In this document: in pieces, positions 8,497 through 16,816 of the stretch
Numbering within the stretch: position 1 is the stretch's first letter
How the letters are laid out: the number at the start of each line of letters is the position of its first letter
Assembly: GCF_032911445.1 (NCBI RefSeq)
Contig: NZ_JAWJEJ010000002.1
Coordinates: 248,001 to 312,000, forward strand
Reading direction: 5' to 3'
DNA length: 64,000 nt
DNA from: Sphingomonas sp. HF-S4
GTDB lineage: Bacteria > Pseudomonadota > Alphaproteobacteria > Sphingomonadales > Sphingomonadaceae
Made by a program: the position numbers and the translations under genes
Notes under the pieces: generated by a model
What the model saw: the letters and a program-made list of their open reading frames with translations, nothing else
Told to the model about the DNA's origin: nothing
Database searches by the model: none

Positions 8497-9108
8497 TCAG
8501 AAGTGGGCGATCACGCCCGCGAGCGGCTGGAAGCTGTTGAAGTCGCCGAAGCTGTTGAGCTCGAGGCGGAAGCGCAGCCCCGAGCGGCTGGTGATCCCGC
8601 CAAGACCGATATCCTTGGGACCGACTTCGATGCCGAGACCCGCGGTGATGTCGTGGAAGTCGCGGCTGTCATTGCCCAGCGCGTCGAAATTGACCCACTG
8701 ATAGCCGGCCTTGCCGTAGATCAGCCCGCTATCGCCCAGGCGGAAGCCCGCGCGGCCGGCGACGCCATATTCCCAATCGATATCGCCCTTGAAACCCTTG
8801 GTGGCGTTGCCTTCGACGCCGACGAACACCGGGCCGAGCGGCACGTTGACGCCGACAACGCCCTGGACGATCCCGCCGTCGAAATCGCGGCGGCCGGGTG
8901 CAGCGGGAATACCCGCCGTGCGCTTGTAGGGATTGTCATCGAACTGCTCATAGCCGCCCATGATGCCGAAATAGGGCTCGATGCCGAAGCCCGACGAGCC
9001 GTCCGGCGCGCGGCCAGCTTCGATATTGGCGTCGCTGGCGGTGTCCTGTGCGAAGGCAACGGTCGGAAGCGCCGCGGCAATGGCCGCAGCGGCGATAAGG
9101 ATACGCAT
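8497..9108 (-). CDS. Outer-membrane beta-barrel protein (opacity/OmpA-like)
   Basis: A 203-residue protein with signal peptide MRILIAAAAIAAALPTVAFAQ. It then has alternating amphipathic strands such as VFVGVEGNATKGF and LIYGKAGYQWVNF, and ends in a terminal Phe, the usual barrel-assembly signal. The size fits an eight-stranded barrel of the opacity protein or OmpW class; no peptidoglycan-binding domain follows. The long upstream leader contains a 10-bp inverted repeat. No Shine-Dalgarno sequence is obvious before the ATG. A role in envelope integrity is likely, with no evidence for a specific substrate. Confidence 0.85.
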   Translation of the reverse strand: MRILIAAAAIAAALPTVAFAQDTASDANIEAGRAPDGSSGFGIEPYFGIMGGYEQFDDNPYKRTAGIPAAPGRRDFDGGIVQGVVGVNVPLGPVFVGVEGNATKGFKGDIDWEYGVAGRAGFRLGDSGLIYGKAGYQWVNFDALGNDSRDFHDITAGLGIEVGPKDIGLGGITSRSGLRFRLELNSFGDFNSFQPLAGVIAHF

Positions 9109-9141
9109 GTTGGGGAGGAACCTCGTTACGCTGGAAAACTC

Positions 9142-9184
9142 CCGATGCCGCAAACCCGGATACGCTGGGCACACGCGGCATCGG
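9142..9184 (-). promoter_or_regulatory. 10-bp inverted repeat in the leader of the barrel protein gene
   Basis: ccgatgccgc and gcggcatcgg are perfect arms separated by 23 bases, 34 bases upstream of the start codon. In RNA they could form a hairpin in the leader; as DNA they could be a repressor site. Confidence 0.4.
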
Positions 9185-9297
9185 TAAAGGCACAAGCAAC
9201 GAGCGACTCGTTTGTTGCACCGCAATCGCCAAAATGCCGCAGTTGCGCAGAAACCGTGACTCAAAAGCCACACTTCCTGAACCTCAGATAAACCAAC

Positions 9298-9789
9298 CTA
9301 TTCCGCTGCGCGCGCCTCGGGCGCGTCCTCGACGTCCTCGGGCAACGCCCAGACGAGATCGCCTTTCTGAAGCACGCGGCCGTCGTGCGACTGCACGGTG
9401 ATCGATGCGATCGGCTTGCGATCGCGCGCGTCGACCAGCACCGGATAGGCGGGGACACCCGTCTCCCAGCGTTCGCCCCATTGGCGCAACGCGATCATCG
9501 TCGGCAGCAGCGCATAGCCCTTGTCCGTAAGGCGGTACTCGATCTTGCGGCGATCCTCGGGGCAGGGGCGCCGCTCGAGGATGCCCTTGTCGACCAGCCG
9601 GGCGAGCCGGTTGGCGAGGATGTTGCGGGCAATGCCGAGCTCGGACTGGAACTCCTCGAAATGATGCAGCCCGTTGAAGGACCCGCGCAGGATCAGGAAC
9701 GCCCAGCGTTCGCCCATCGCCTCCAGCGCCGCCGGCAGGCTGCATTCGCTGGCCAGTGCCCGCAGGGACTCTCTGATCGCACCACCCAT
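9298..9789 (-). CDS. HxlR-family winged-helix regulator with a C-terminal extension
   Basis: DNA-binding regulator of 163 residues. The HxlR core shows ECSLPAALEAMGERWAFLIL, the recognition region FQSELGIARNILANRLARLV and the wing EYRLTDKGYALLP. HxlR proteins usually stop near 110-130 residues. Here about 45 more follow (ARDRKPIASITVQSHDGRVL), possibly a small ligand or dimer module. The start MGGAIRESL is chosen because the frame upstream is not HxlR-like. It is divergent from the CC_3452-like gene, and a half-site pair in the shared intergenic region may be its operator. The target signal is unknown. Confidence 0.88.
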   Translation of the reverse strand: MGGAIRESLRALASECSLPAALEAMGERWAFLILRGSFNGLHHFEEFQSELGIARNILANRLARLVDKGILERRPCPEDRRKIEYRLTDKGYALLPTMIALRQWGERWETGVPAYPVLVDARDRKPIASITVQSHDGRVLQKGDLVWALPEDVEDAPEARAAE

Positions 9790-9865
9790 AAGCGCACACC
9801 CTACTTGAAATCGCCGGGCCAAGAAAGAACGGCTTAACACCTTGCGGCGCAGCAATAGTTTCTGC

Positions 9866-9887
9866 TTGCAACTTACTTTGGTGTCAA
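9866..9887. promoter_or_regulatory. Candidate HxlR operator
   Basis: An imperfect dyad TTGcaAC-N8-GTgtCAA lies between the divergent HxlR and CC_3452-like genes. Its place and symmetry suit a dimeric winged-helix regulator controlling one or both genes. It is inferred from position only. Confidence 0.35.
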
Positions 9888-9941
9888 TTAGGTCTTTACG
9901 GGCAGCGCAAGCTGCTTTGGAACGCTCCCCAGGAGGAAGAT

Positions 9942-10253
9942 ATGACCCGTTTCCATGCCGTCGCGGCAGCAGCCGCGGCAACGCTGGCGCTCGTCCCCGC
10001 GACCGGCTTCGCGCAGGCGCGCGGCTATTATTCGGCGACTCCGGTGACTTCGCCCGAAAAGGCCAGCCTGGTTACGCGTTCGACGATCTGGAAGTGCGGC
10101 GAAGGCGTCTGCCTCGCCGCCAAGGCCAACGCCCGCGATACGATCGTCTGCGAGCTGGTCGCGCGCGAAGTCGGCCAGCTCTCGGCGTTCCGTGCCAACG
10201 GCACGACGTTCGACGAGGCCGCACTCGCCAAGTGCAACGCCAAGGCACGCTGA
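9942..10253 (+). CDS. CC_3452-like secreted protein
   Basis: A 103-residue protein with a signal peptide (MTRFHAVAAAAAATLALVP, cleavage near GFAQA) and a short mature domain. The mature part has IWKCGEGVCLAAK, TIVCELVAREVGQLSAF and a final KCNAKAR; four cysteines could form two disulfides. It fits a small secreted family found in Caulobacter and sphingomonads (CC_3452). Function is unknown. An AGGAGGA site precedes the ATG. Just after the stop a 13-bp hairpin reaches into the start of rel. Confidence 0.82.
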   Translation: MTRFHAVAAAAAATLALVPATGFAQARGYYSATPVTSPEKASLVTRSTIWKCGEGVCLAAKANARDTIVCELVAREVGQLSAFRANGTTFDEAALAKCNAKAR

Positions 10254-10276
10254 ACAGCGAAAGTCATTGCATTGCA

Positions 10277-10309
10277 GCAGCACGGGGCCCCATCTAGGCC
10301 CCGTGCTGC
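10277..10309 (+). promoter_or_regulatory. 13-bp perfect hairpin covering the rel start codon
   Basis: gcagcacggggcc and ggccccgtgctgc pair perfectly around a seven-base loop. The GTG start of rel (10303) lies in the right arm. No T run follows, so it is not a standard terminator. It could end upstream transcription weakly, or hide the rel start from ribosomes. Confidence 0.6.
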
Positions 10310-12390
10310 GTCAGTATGAACTTGTAGACCGGGTCCTTTCCTACGACCCCGAAGCCGATGAGGCGCTGCTCAACCGCGCCTATGTGTTCTCGGTCAACGC
10401 GCATGGCAGCCAGAAGCGCGCCAGCGGCGATCCCTATTTCAGCCACCCGATCGAAGTCGCCGGCATCCTGACCGACTTGCACCTCGACGACGAGACGATT
10501 GCGACGGCAATTCTCCACGATACGATCGAGGACACCGTCGCCACCCCCGAGGAGATCCGGCGACTGTTCGGCGACAATGTCGCGCGGATGGTCGACGGGG
10601 TGACCAAGCTCTCCAAGATCGAGGCGCAGACCGAGAGCGAGCGCGCCGCGGAGAATCTTCGCAAATTCCTGCTGGCGATGTCGGACGACATCCGCGTGCT
10701 GCTGGTCAAGCTGGCCGACCGGCTCCACAACATGCGTACGCTCCACCACATCAAGAACCCGGACAAGCGCAAGCGCATCGCCCGCGAGACGATGGAGATC
10801 TATGCCCCGCTCGCCGAGCGGATCGGCATGTACGAGTTCATGAAGGAGATGCAGACGCTCGCCTTCCGCGAGCTCGAGCCCGAGGCGTATGAGAGCATCA
10901 CCAAGCGGCTCGACAGCCTGTCGATCGAAGGCGAGGACCGCATCGCGAAGATCGGTTCTGGCCTGAAGCTGCTGCTCGCGCGCGGCGGGGTCGAGGCCGA
11001 GATTTCGGGGCGCGAGAAGCACCCCTATTCGATTTGGAAAAAGATGTCCGAGCGGCACGTGTCGCTCGACCAGCTCAGCGACATCATGGCGTTCCGAGCG
11101 ATCGTCGATACCGAAGAAGAATGTTACCGCGCCCTGGGCGTGATCCACCGCCGCTGGCCGATGGTGCCGGGGCGGTTCAAGGATTATATCTCGACGCCCA
11201 AGCGCAACGGTTATCGTTCGCTCCACACCACGATCATGCATGCCGGCGACACGCGCGTGGAGATCCAGATCCGCACGCACGACATGCATGCCCAGGCCGA
11301 GTTCGGCCTTGCGGCGCATTGGGCGTACAAGCAGGATTCGGTGCGTCCCGACACGCAGGTGAGCTGGATCCGCGACCTGATCGAGATCCTTGAGCATGCC
11401 GAGAGCCCCGAGGAGCTGCTCGAACATACCCGGATGGCGATGTACCAGGACCGGATCTTCGCCTTCACGCCCAAGGGCGAGCTGATCCAGCTGCCCAAGG
11501 GCGCGACGCCGATCGACTTCGCCTATGCCGTCCACACCGATCTCGGCGACCAGGCGGTGGGCGCCAAGGTCAACGGCAAGGTGGTGCCGCTGCGCACCGA
11601 GATCGCGCAGGGCGACCAGGTGTCGATCCTGCGCTCCAAGGCGCAGGAGCCGCAGGCGAACTGGCTCAACTTCGCGATCACCGGCAAGGCGCGCGCTGCG
11701 ATCCGCCGCCACATCCGCCACAAGGAGCGCGACGAAACGATCGCGCTCGGCCACAAGCTCTATGACGAGATCGTCCAGCGGCTGCCGACGCCGCCGGGCG
11801 AGGGCGCGCTCAAGGACGCGCTCAAGCGCCTCAAGTTCGCCGATGCCGAGACGCTGATGGAGGCGATCGCGCGGCGCAAGCTCACCGACGTCCAGGTGCT
11901 CGAAGCGGTGATGCCCGGATCGACCGAAGGCGCCGAGCACGAGATGCCGAGCCAGGCGCGCGCGATCGACATCAAGGGGCTCACCCCAGGCGTTGCCTTC
12001 ACCTTCGCCGACGATTGCCGCCCGGTGCCCGGCGACCGCATCGTCGGGGTCCGCCGCCCCGACGCGCCGATCGAAGTCCATCGCATCGACTGCGCCGGCC
12101 TGATCGACACCGACGAGGAGGATTGGGTTGACCTCACCTGGGGCGACAAGGCCGAGGGCGGAGTCGCGCGGATCGCGGTGACGCTCAAGAACGAGCCCGG
12201 CGCGCTCGGCGCGGTTGCGACGCTGATCGGCGCCCAAAAGGCCAACATCCTGGGCCTGCGCATGGATAACCGCGATACCACGTTCCACACCAACACGATC
12301 GACTTGGAGGTCCGCAACGCCGGGCACCTGATGAAGTTGCTCGCGGCGCTGCGTGCGGCCGATGTGGTGAACGCGACCGAGCGGGTGTGA
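10303..12390 (+). CDS. rel: Bifunctional (p)ppGpp synthetase/hydrolase (Rel/SpoT)
   Basis: Makes and degrades the stringent-response alarmone. The 695 residues are in the usual order. The HD hydrolase comes first (ILHDTIEDTVATPEEI and LADRLHNMRTL), then the synthetase (KRNGYRSLHTT and EIQIRTHDMHAQAEFG). A TGS domain follows (FAFTPKGELIQLPKGATPIDFAY), and a C-terminal ACT domain (VTLKNEPGALGAVATLIG). Both catalytic halves look intact. The start MLRQYELVDRVL matches alphaproteobacterial Rel N-termini and needs a GTG codon. That codon is buried in a 13-bp stem with no clear Shine-Dalgarno sequence. The stop overlaps the next ATG. Confidence 0.96.
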   Translation: MLRQYELVDRVLSYDPEADEALLNRAYVFSVNAHGSQKRASGDPYFSHPIEVAGILTDLHLDDETIATAILHDTIEDTVATPEEIRRLFGDNVARMVDGVTKLSKIEAQTESERAAENLRKFLLAMSDDIRVLLVKLADRLHNMRTLHHIKNPDKRKRIARETMEIYAPLAERIGMYEFMKEMQTLAFRELEPEAYESITKRLDSLSIEGEDRIAKIGSGLKLLLARGGVEAEISGREKHPYSIWKKMSERHVSLDQLSDIMAFRAIVDTEEECYRALGVIHRRWPMVPGRFKDYISTPKRNGYRSLHTTIMHAGDTRVEIQIRTHDMHAQAEFGLAAHWAYKQDSVRPDTQVSWIRDLIEILEHAESPEELLEHTRMAMYQDRIFAFTPKGELIQLPKGATPIDFAYAVHTDLGDQAVGAKVNGKVVPLRTEIAQGDQVSILRSKAQEPQANWLNFAITGKARAAIRRHIRHKERDETIALGHKLYDEIVQRLPTPPGEGALKDALKRLKFADAETLMEAIARRKLTDVQVLEAVMPGSTEGAEHEMPSQARAIDIKGLTPGVAFTFADDCRPVPGDRIVGVRRPDAPIEVHRIDCAGLIDTDEEDWVDLTWGDKAEGGVARIAVTLKNEPGALGAVATLIGAQKANILGLRMDNRDTTFHTNTIDLEVRNAGHLMKLLAALRAADVVNATERV

Positions 12391-12998
12391 TGCTCTTCGC
12401 GTTGCTCCTGCTCGCGGCACCGCTTGCCTCCTTGCCGGTGAAGGCAAATGGGGCCGTCCAGGAGGTCGTGCCGATGGACGACCGGCGCTTCTGGGACATC
12501 ATCGAACGATCGGCGCGGAATGCGCGGGACCAGGCGCAGCAGGAAGCGGGTCTACGAAATATCCTCGCCGCGTTGTCGTTGGCCGATCTCGTCACATGGC
12601 GAGCCGCGTATGATGCCAAGCGCGCGGCTGCATATAGCTGGGAGCTTTGGGGAGCAGCCCATGCCATCCATGGCGGCGCCTCGGACGATGGCTTCGACCA
12701 TTTCCGCGACTGGCTGATTTCGCGCGGCCAGCGCGTTTTCGAAGCGGCACTCGCGGATCCGGATAGCCTCGTCACGGCGATTCCTGCGGGTGCAAACGAA
12801 GCGGTCGCATTCGAAGGCTTCGGCGACGTCGTGATCGAGGTCTGGGCCGCGCGCACGGACCGCGATCCCGCCACGATGCCGGCCAGCCGCGCGCAGCCCC
12901 CCGAACCGATCGGCAAACCCCTCAGCGAGGATCCGAAGATATTGGCGGCGCGCTATCCGAAACTGTGGAAGCGCTTCGGTAGCGCGCCGCTGGAATAG
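12390..12998 (+). CDS. DUF4240 domain protein with a signal peptide
   Basis: A 202-residue protein. The first 19 residues (MLFALLLLAAPLASLPVKA) look like a signal peptide. The domain MDDRRFWDIIERSARNA, followed by LSLADLVTWRAAYDAK, is the DUF4240 pattern. An aromatic-rich WELWGAAHAIHGGASDDGF segment is typical. DUF4240 proteins are usually cytosolic and of unknown function, so an exported copy is slightly unusual. Its ATG overlaps the rel stop (TGATG), pointing to translational coupling. A non-coding stretch of about 150 bases before argB shows nothing clear. Confidence 0.8.
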   Translation: MLFALLLLAAPLASLPVKANGAVQEVVPMDDRRFWDIIERSARNARDQAQQEAGLRNILAALSLADLVTWRAAYDAKRAAAYSWELWGAAHAIHGGASDDGFDHFRDWLISRGQRVFEAALADPDSLVTAIPAGANEAVAFEGFGDVVIEVWAARTDRDPATMPASRAQPPEPIGKPLSEDPKILAARYPKLWKRFGSAPLE

Positions 12999-13147
12999 GT
13001 CAGCCCCCCGCCGCCCTGGTCGCGTGGTCCATCAGGGCTTGGCGGTGTCGCTTCCGTTTAGATTTGCGGGGTGTGGGGGCAACCTGCGTTCCGCTCGTTC
13101 GATTGCGCGGGCTTGGGATAGCGCCAACTTTGCCCTAAGGGCGCGCG

Positions 13148-14047
13148 ATGACCGATCACGCACCCGATCCCGCGCTGCTCGCCAAGGCCGAGACCCTCAC
13201 CGAGGCGCTGCCCTATCTGCAGCGCTATGCCGGCGCGACCTTCGTCGTGAAATATGGCGGCCACGCGATGGGCGATCCCGAGCTCCAGCGTGACTTCGCC
13301 GAAGACATGGTGCTGCTCCAGGCGGTCGGGATCAATCCGATCGTCGTCCATGGCGGCGGGCCGCAGATCGGCGCGATGCTCAAGCGGCTGGGCGTCGAAT
13401 CGCAATTCGTCGGCGGGCTGCGCGTCACCGATGCCGAGACCGCGCGGATCGCCGAGATGGTCCTCGCCGGATCGATCAACAAGGAAATCGTCGGCTGGAT
13501 CGGCCAAGCGGGCGGCAAGGCCGTCGGCATCTCGGGCAAGGATGCCGGGCTCGTCACCGCCGAAAAGGTCCAGGGGCGCGGCCCTAATCCGGACAGCGGG
13601 ATCGAGCGGCATGTCGACCTTGGGTTCGTCGGCGAGCCGGTCGCGGTCGATGTCGCGATCCTGCGCTCGCTCGCCGCGCAGGGCTTCATCCCGGTGGTCG
13701 CGCCGGTCGCGCTCGGGGCCGATGGGGCGACGTACAACATCAATGCGGACACGATGGCGGGGGCGATCGCCGGGGCATGCGGGGCCAAGCGCTTCTTCCT
13801 GCTCACCGACGTCGCGGGCGTGCTCGACAAGTCGGGCGAGCTGATGACCGATCTCGATCCCGAGGGCATCGCCGCGCTCAAGGCCGACGGTACGATCTCG
13901 GGCGGGATGATCCCCAAGGTCGAGACCTGCGTCGCCGCGGTGAACGCCGGTGTCGATGCCGCAGTCATCCTCGACGGGCGGGTGCCGCACGCGATGCTGC
14001 TCGAGATCTTCACGCGGCGCGGCGCGGGCACGCTGGTACACGCCTGA
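13148..14047 (+). CDS. argB: Acetylglutamate kinase
   Basis: Second step of arginine synthesis: phosphorylates N-acetyl-L-glutamate using ATP. The 299 residues show the amino-acid kinase fold with VVKYGGHAM (phosphate-binding Lys), [13 protein letters not shown], and [13 protein letters not shown]. The segment near [14 protein letters not shown] is the nucleotide and substrate region. The N-terminal helix [11 protein letters not shown] is the extension found in arginine-feedback-inhibited hexameric enzymes, so inhibition is plausible. The other arg genes are not adjacent. yggT follows 46 bases downstream. Confidence 0.96.
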   Translation: MTDHAPDPALLAKAETLTEALPYLQRYAGATFVVKYGGHAMGDPELQRDFAEDMVLLQAVGINPIVVHGGGPQIGAMLKRLGVESQFVGGLRVTDAETARIAEMVLAGSINKEIVGWIGQAGGKAVGISGKDAGLVTAEKVQGRGPNPDSGIERHVDLGFVGEPVAVDVAILRSLAAQGFIPVVAPVALGADGATYNINADTMAGAIAGACGAKRFFLLTDVAGVLDKSGELMTDLDPEGIAALKADGTISGGMIPKVETCVAAVNAGVDAAVILDGRVPHAMLLEIFTRRGAGTLVHA

Positions 14048-14093
14048 CCGACGCGCTATCTAACCGCAACACACCTCTTTCGGAGCACCGGGC

Positions 14094-14396
14094 TTGATCC
14101 TGATCCTCGACATCCTCCAGATCATCCTGACCGTCATCTGGTGGATCATCATCGTCCAGGCGATCCTGTCGTGGCTGATCGCGTTCAACGTGATCAACAC
14201 GCACAACGAATATGTCGGCGCGATCTGGCGCGCGCTCAAGACGATGACCGATCCGATCTACCGCCCGATCCGGCGCGTGCTCCCCGATTTCGGCGGGCTC
14301 GATTTGTCGCCGATGGTGGTGCTGGTGATCCTGCTGATCCTTCAGCAGGCGGTGATGCCCGCGCTCTATCGCGCCGCGGTCGGCGCGCCGCTCTGA
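14094..14396 (+). CDS. YggT family membrane protein
   Basis: A 100-residue protein with two hydrophobic segments (about residues 2-28 and 68-92) around the loop NTHNEYVGAIWRALKTMTDP. The motif DPIYRPIRRVLPDFGGLDLSP is characteristic of YggT. The family has been linked to osmotic or cation stress and to cell-division or membrane assembly; function is not settled. The start is TTG with GGAG eight bases before it. The DUF167 gene follows immediately, a common pairing. Confidence 0.9.
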   Translation: MILILDILQIILTVIWWIIIVQAILSWLIAFNVINTHNEYVGAIWRALKTMTDPIYRPIRRVLPDFGGLDLSPMVVLVILLILQQAVMPALYRAAVGAPL

Positions 14397-14707
14397 GCCG
14401 CGCCGGCGCGGCCTGGACGCTGCGCCCCCAAGGACTCGAGATCGCGGTGCGCGTGACGCCGCGGGCGTCGCGCGATGCGTTCGCGGCGGGGGCGCCTGAG
14501 CATTTCGCCGCGCGCCTTGCCGCGCCGCCCGTCGATGGTGCTGCAAACGACGCGCTGATCCCGCTTGTCGCCAAGGCGTTCGGCGTGCCCAAGCGCGCCG
14601 TGACGCTGCTTTCGGGGGATAGCGCGCGGTTTAAGCGGCTCGCGATCGCGGGCGATCCGGATGCGCTGGCGAAAATCGCCGCCGGTCTCTATGGAACCGA
14701 GCCATGA
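14393..14707 (+). CDS. DUF167 (YggU) family protein, start uncertain
   Basis: A small cytosolic protein of about 104 residues. Recognisable DUF167 pattern: [16 protein letters not shown], then [19 protein letters not shown] and [16 protein letters not shown]. Its function is unknown. No ATG, GTG or TTG lies at the expected place. A CTG that overlaps the yggT stop (CTGA) would give [16 protein letters not shown] as N-terminus, and I use it tentatively. Alternatively, translation begins earlier inside yggT, or at the GTG of VRVTP, which would remove a conserved strand. The end overlaps folD by ATGA. Confidence 0.8.
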   Translation: MSRAGAAWTLRPQGLEIAVRVTPRASRDAFAAGAPEHFAARLAAPPVDGAANDALIPLVAKAFGVPKRAVTLLSGDSARFKRLAIAGDPDALAKIAAGLYGTEP

Positions 14708-15579
14708 GCGCAGCACTGATCGACGGCAAGGCATTCGCGGCGGGTCTCCGGGCCCGGATCGCCGACAAGGTTCCGGCATTCCGCGAGGCGACCGGCCGCG
14801 CGCCGGGGCTGGCCGTCGTGCTGGTCGGCGAGGATCCCGCCTCCGCCGTCTATGTCCGATCGAAGGGCAAGCAGACGCGCGAGGCGGGGATGGAGAGCTT
14901 CGAGCACAAGCTGCCCGCCGATACCGACCAGGCAACCCTGCTCGCGCTGGTCGACCAGCTCAACGCCGATCCCGCGGTCGACGGGATTCTGGTTCAACTT
15001 CCCCTTCCCACGCATCTCGACGAGCAGGAAGTGCTGTTGCGGATCAGCCCGGACAAGGATGTCGACGGCTTCCATCCGGTCAATGCCGGGCGGCTCGCCA
15101 CCGGGCTGCCGGGGTTCGTGCCGTGCACGCCGCTCGGCTGCCTGATGCTGCTCGAGGATCGGCTCGGCGATCTGTCCGGGCTCGACGCGGTGGTGATCGG
15201 GCGCTCGAACATCGTCGGCAAGCCGATGGCGGCGCTGCTGACCGCCAAGAGCTGCACGGTGACGGTGACGCATTCGCGAACCCGCAACCTGCCGCATTAT
15301 CTCAAGCATGCCGATATCGTCGTCGCGGCGGTGGGCATCGCGCACTTCGTCAAGGGTGAATGGCTCAAGCCGGGCGCAACCGTGATCGACGTGGGGATCA
15401 ACCGCACCGAGACCGGGCTGACCGGCGATGTCGACTTCGAAAGCGCGGCGGCGGTGGCGGGGGCAATCACCCCGGTGCCGGGCGGGGTCGGGCCGATGAC
15501 GATCGCGGTGCTGCTGCGCAATACGCTGGTCGCGGCGCATCGCCGCGAGGGAGTCGCGCTCGACGAAGCGGAGGTCTGA
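14704..15579 (+). CDS. folD: Bifunctional methylenetetrahydrofolate dehydrogenase/cyclohydrolase
   Basis: Interconverts methylene-, methenyl- and formyl-tetrahydrofolate with NADP. The 291 residues show [17 protein letters not shown] (catalytic Lys), [15 protein letters not shown], and [30 protein letters not shown] is the Rossmann NADP site and [19 protein letters not shown] the closing motif. All signature blocks are present. The gene overlaps its neighbours on both sides (ATGA, TGATG), so it sits in a coupled run from yggT to marC. One-carbon units from the threonine aldolases of this window would feed its pathway. Confidence 0.97.
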   Translation: MSAALIDGKAFAAGLRARIADKVPAFREATGRAPGLAVVLVGEDPASAVYVRSKGKQTREAGMESFEHKLPADTDQATLLALVDQLNADPAVDGILVQLPLPTHLDEQEVLLRISPDKDVDGFHPVNAGRLATGLPGFVPCTPLGCLMLLEDRLGDLSGLDAVVIGRSNIVGKPMAALLTAKSCTVTVTHSRTRNLPHYLKHADIVVAAVGIAHFVKGEWLKPGATVIDVGINRTETGLTGDVDFESAAAVAGAITPVPGGVGPMTIAVLLRNTLVAAHRREGVALDEAEV

Positions 15580-16178
15580 TGCTCGCACTGCTGCTGCTCG
15601 CCGCCGGTCCCGAGACGAGCGCGGTCGATGCCGAGAACGCGTTCCGCCGCGCAGCGCAGGCCGAGGGGCAGTGGACCGCCTTCCGGAAATTCGCGACGCA
15701 GGAAGCGATCGTCTTCCTGCCGCAGCCCGAGAAAGCCCAACAGGCGCTGCCGACGCTGGACCCGCCGGTCGCGGTGCAATGGTGGGCGGCCGAAAGCTTC
15801 GTCGCCTGCGACGGCACGACGGCGGTGAACACCGGTCCCTGGGTACGCTCCAAGGCCAAGGGCTATTTCACCACGGTCTGGCACAGGCGCGAGGCCGGCT
15901 GGAAATGGTCGCTCGACCATGGCGACGACCTCGCCACGCCGCGGGCGCGCCCCGCGAAGGTTGCCATGCGGAAAGCCTCGTGCGAGCCGATCACCGAGCC
16001 GGTCGCCACGCCCGTGGCGATGCTGGGCAGCAAGAGCGGCGACGGGCAATCGCCCGACGGGACGCTGCTCTGGCATTGGGAAGTCTCCGCCGAAGGTGCG
16101 CGCAGCTTCGATGCGTGGATCTGGGACGGCATCACGTTCGTATCGGTCGTCTCGGACAAGGTAGCCGCGCCAACATGA
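15579..16178 (+). CDS. Unrecognised exported protein
   Basis: A 199-residue protein that I do not recognise by name. The N-terminus [15 protein letters not shown] is a short signal-like segment. The body has AENAFRRAAQAEGQWTAFRKF, VQWWAAESFVACDGTTAVN and a late WDGITFVSVVSD. The pattern resembles the SnoaL/NTF2-like cup proteins seen in sphingomonads, but that is only a suggestion. The ATG overlaps the folD stop (TGATG) and the end overlaps marC (ATGA), so it is co-expressed with them. Confidence 0.78.
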   Translation: MLALLLLAAGPETSAVDAENAFRRAAQAEGQWTAFRKFATQEAIVFLPQPEKAQQALPTLDPPVAVQWWAAESFVACDGTTAVNTGPWVRSKAKGYFTTVWHRREAGWKWSLDHGDDLATPRARPAKVAMRKASCEPITEPVATPVAMLGSKSGDGQSPDGTLLWHWEVSAEGARSFDAWIWDGITFVSVVSDKVAAPT

Positions 16179-16816
16179 TCGAGCTGTACATCTCCGCCTT
16201 CATCACCTTCTTCGTGGTGATCGATCCACCAGGCTGCGCGCCGATCTTCGCGGGGCTGACCAGCGGTGCGAGCGCGGTGCATCGCCGGGCGATGGCGGTG
16301 CGCGCGGTTCTCGTCGCCTCGGCGATCCTGTTCGGCTTCGCGCTGTTCGGCGAGGCGCTGCTCAAGGCGCTCGGCATCAGCCTCAATGCGTTCCGCATCG
16401 CCGGCGGGATCATGCTGTTCCTGATCGCGCTCGAAATGGTGTTCGAAAAGCGCACCGAGCGCCGCGAGGACCGCGCCGAGAAGATCAAGGCCGAGGAGCC
16501 CGCCGACATCTCGATCTTCCCGATGGCGATGCCGATGATCGCCGGGCCGGGATCGATCGCCTCGGTAATGCTGCTGATGTCGCAGAGCCAGGGGCTGGCG
16601 CGTTCGGCCGTGGTGCTCGCGGCGATGGCATCGATCCTCGCGTTGACGCTCGGCGCGCTGCTGATCGCAGGGCCGATCATGCGCGTCGTCGGCGCGAAGA
16701 TCGAGGCGGTGGTGTCGCGGCTGCTCGGCGTGCTGCTCGCCGCGCTCGCCGCGCAGTTCGTGATCGACGGGATTCGCGCCAGCTTCAGCGCCGGGGCGGC
16801 GCTTTCGGGGCACTGA
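16175..16816 (+). CDS. MarC family integral membrane protein
   Basis: A 213-residue protein with about six membrane helices. Family motifs are FFVVIDPPGCAPIFAGLTSG at the start and AMPMIAGPGSIASVMLL in the middle. A charged cytoplasmic loop (EKRTERREDRAEKIKAEEP) separates the two halves. MarC proteins are of unknown transport function despite an early, withdrawn link to antibiotic resistance. The start overlaps the preceding stop by ATGA. The 3' end overlaps the convergent glycosylation gene by 32 bases. Confidence 0.9.
   Translation: MIELYISAFITFFVVIDPPGCAPIFAGLTSGASAVHRRAMAVRAVLVASAILFGFALFGEALLKALGISLNAFRIAGGIMLFLIALEMVFEKRTERREDRAEKIKAEEPADISIFPMAMPMIAGPGSIASVMLLMSQSQGLARSAVVLAAMASILALTLGALLIAGPIMRVVGAKIEAVVSRLLGVLLAALAAQFVIDGIRASFSAGAALSGH

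Noticed and set aside
10192..10302. An earlier ATG as the start of rel
   Set aside because: It would overlap the CC_3452-like gene and add residues not found in Rel proteins. MLRQYELVDRVL matches the usual N-terminus.
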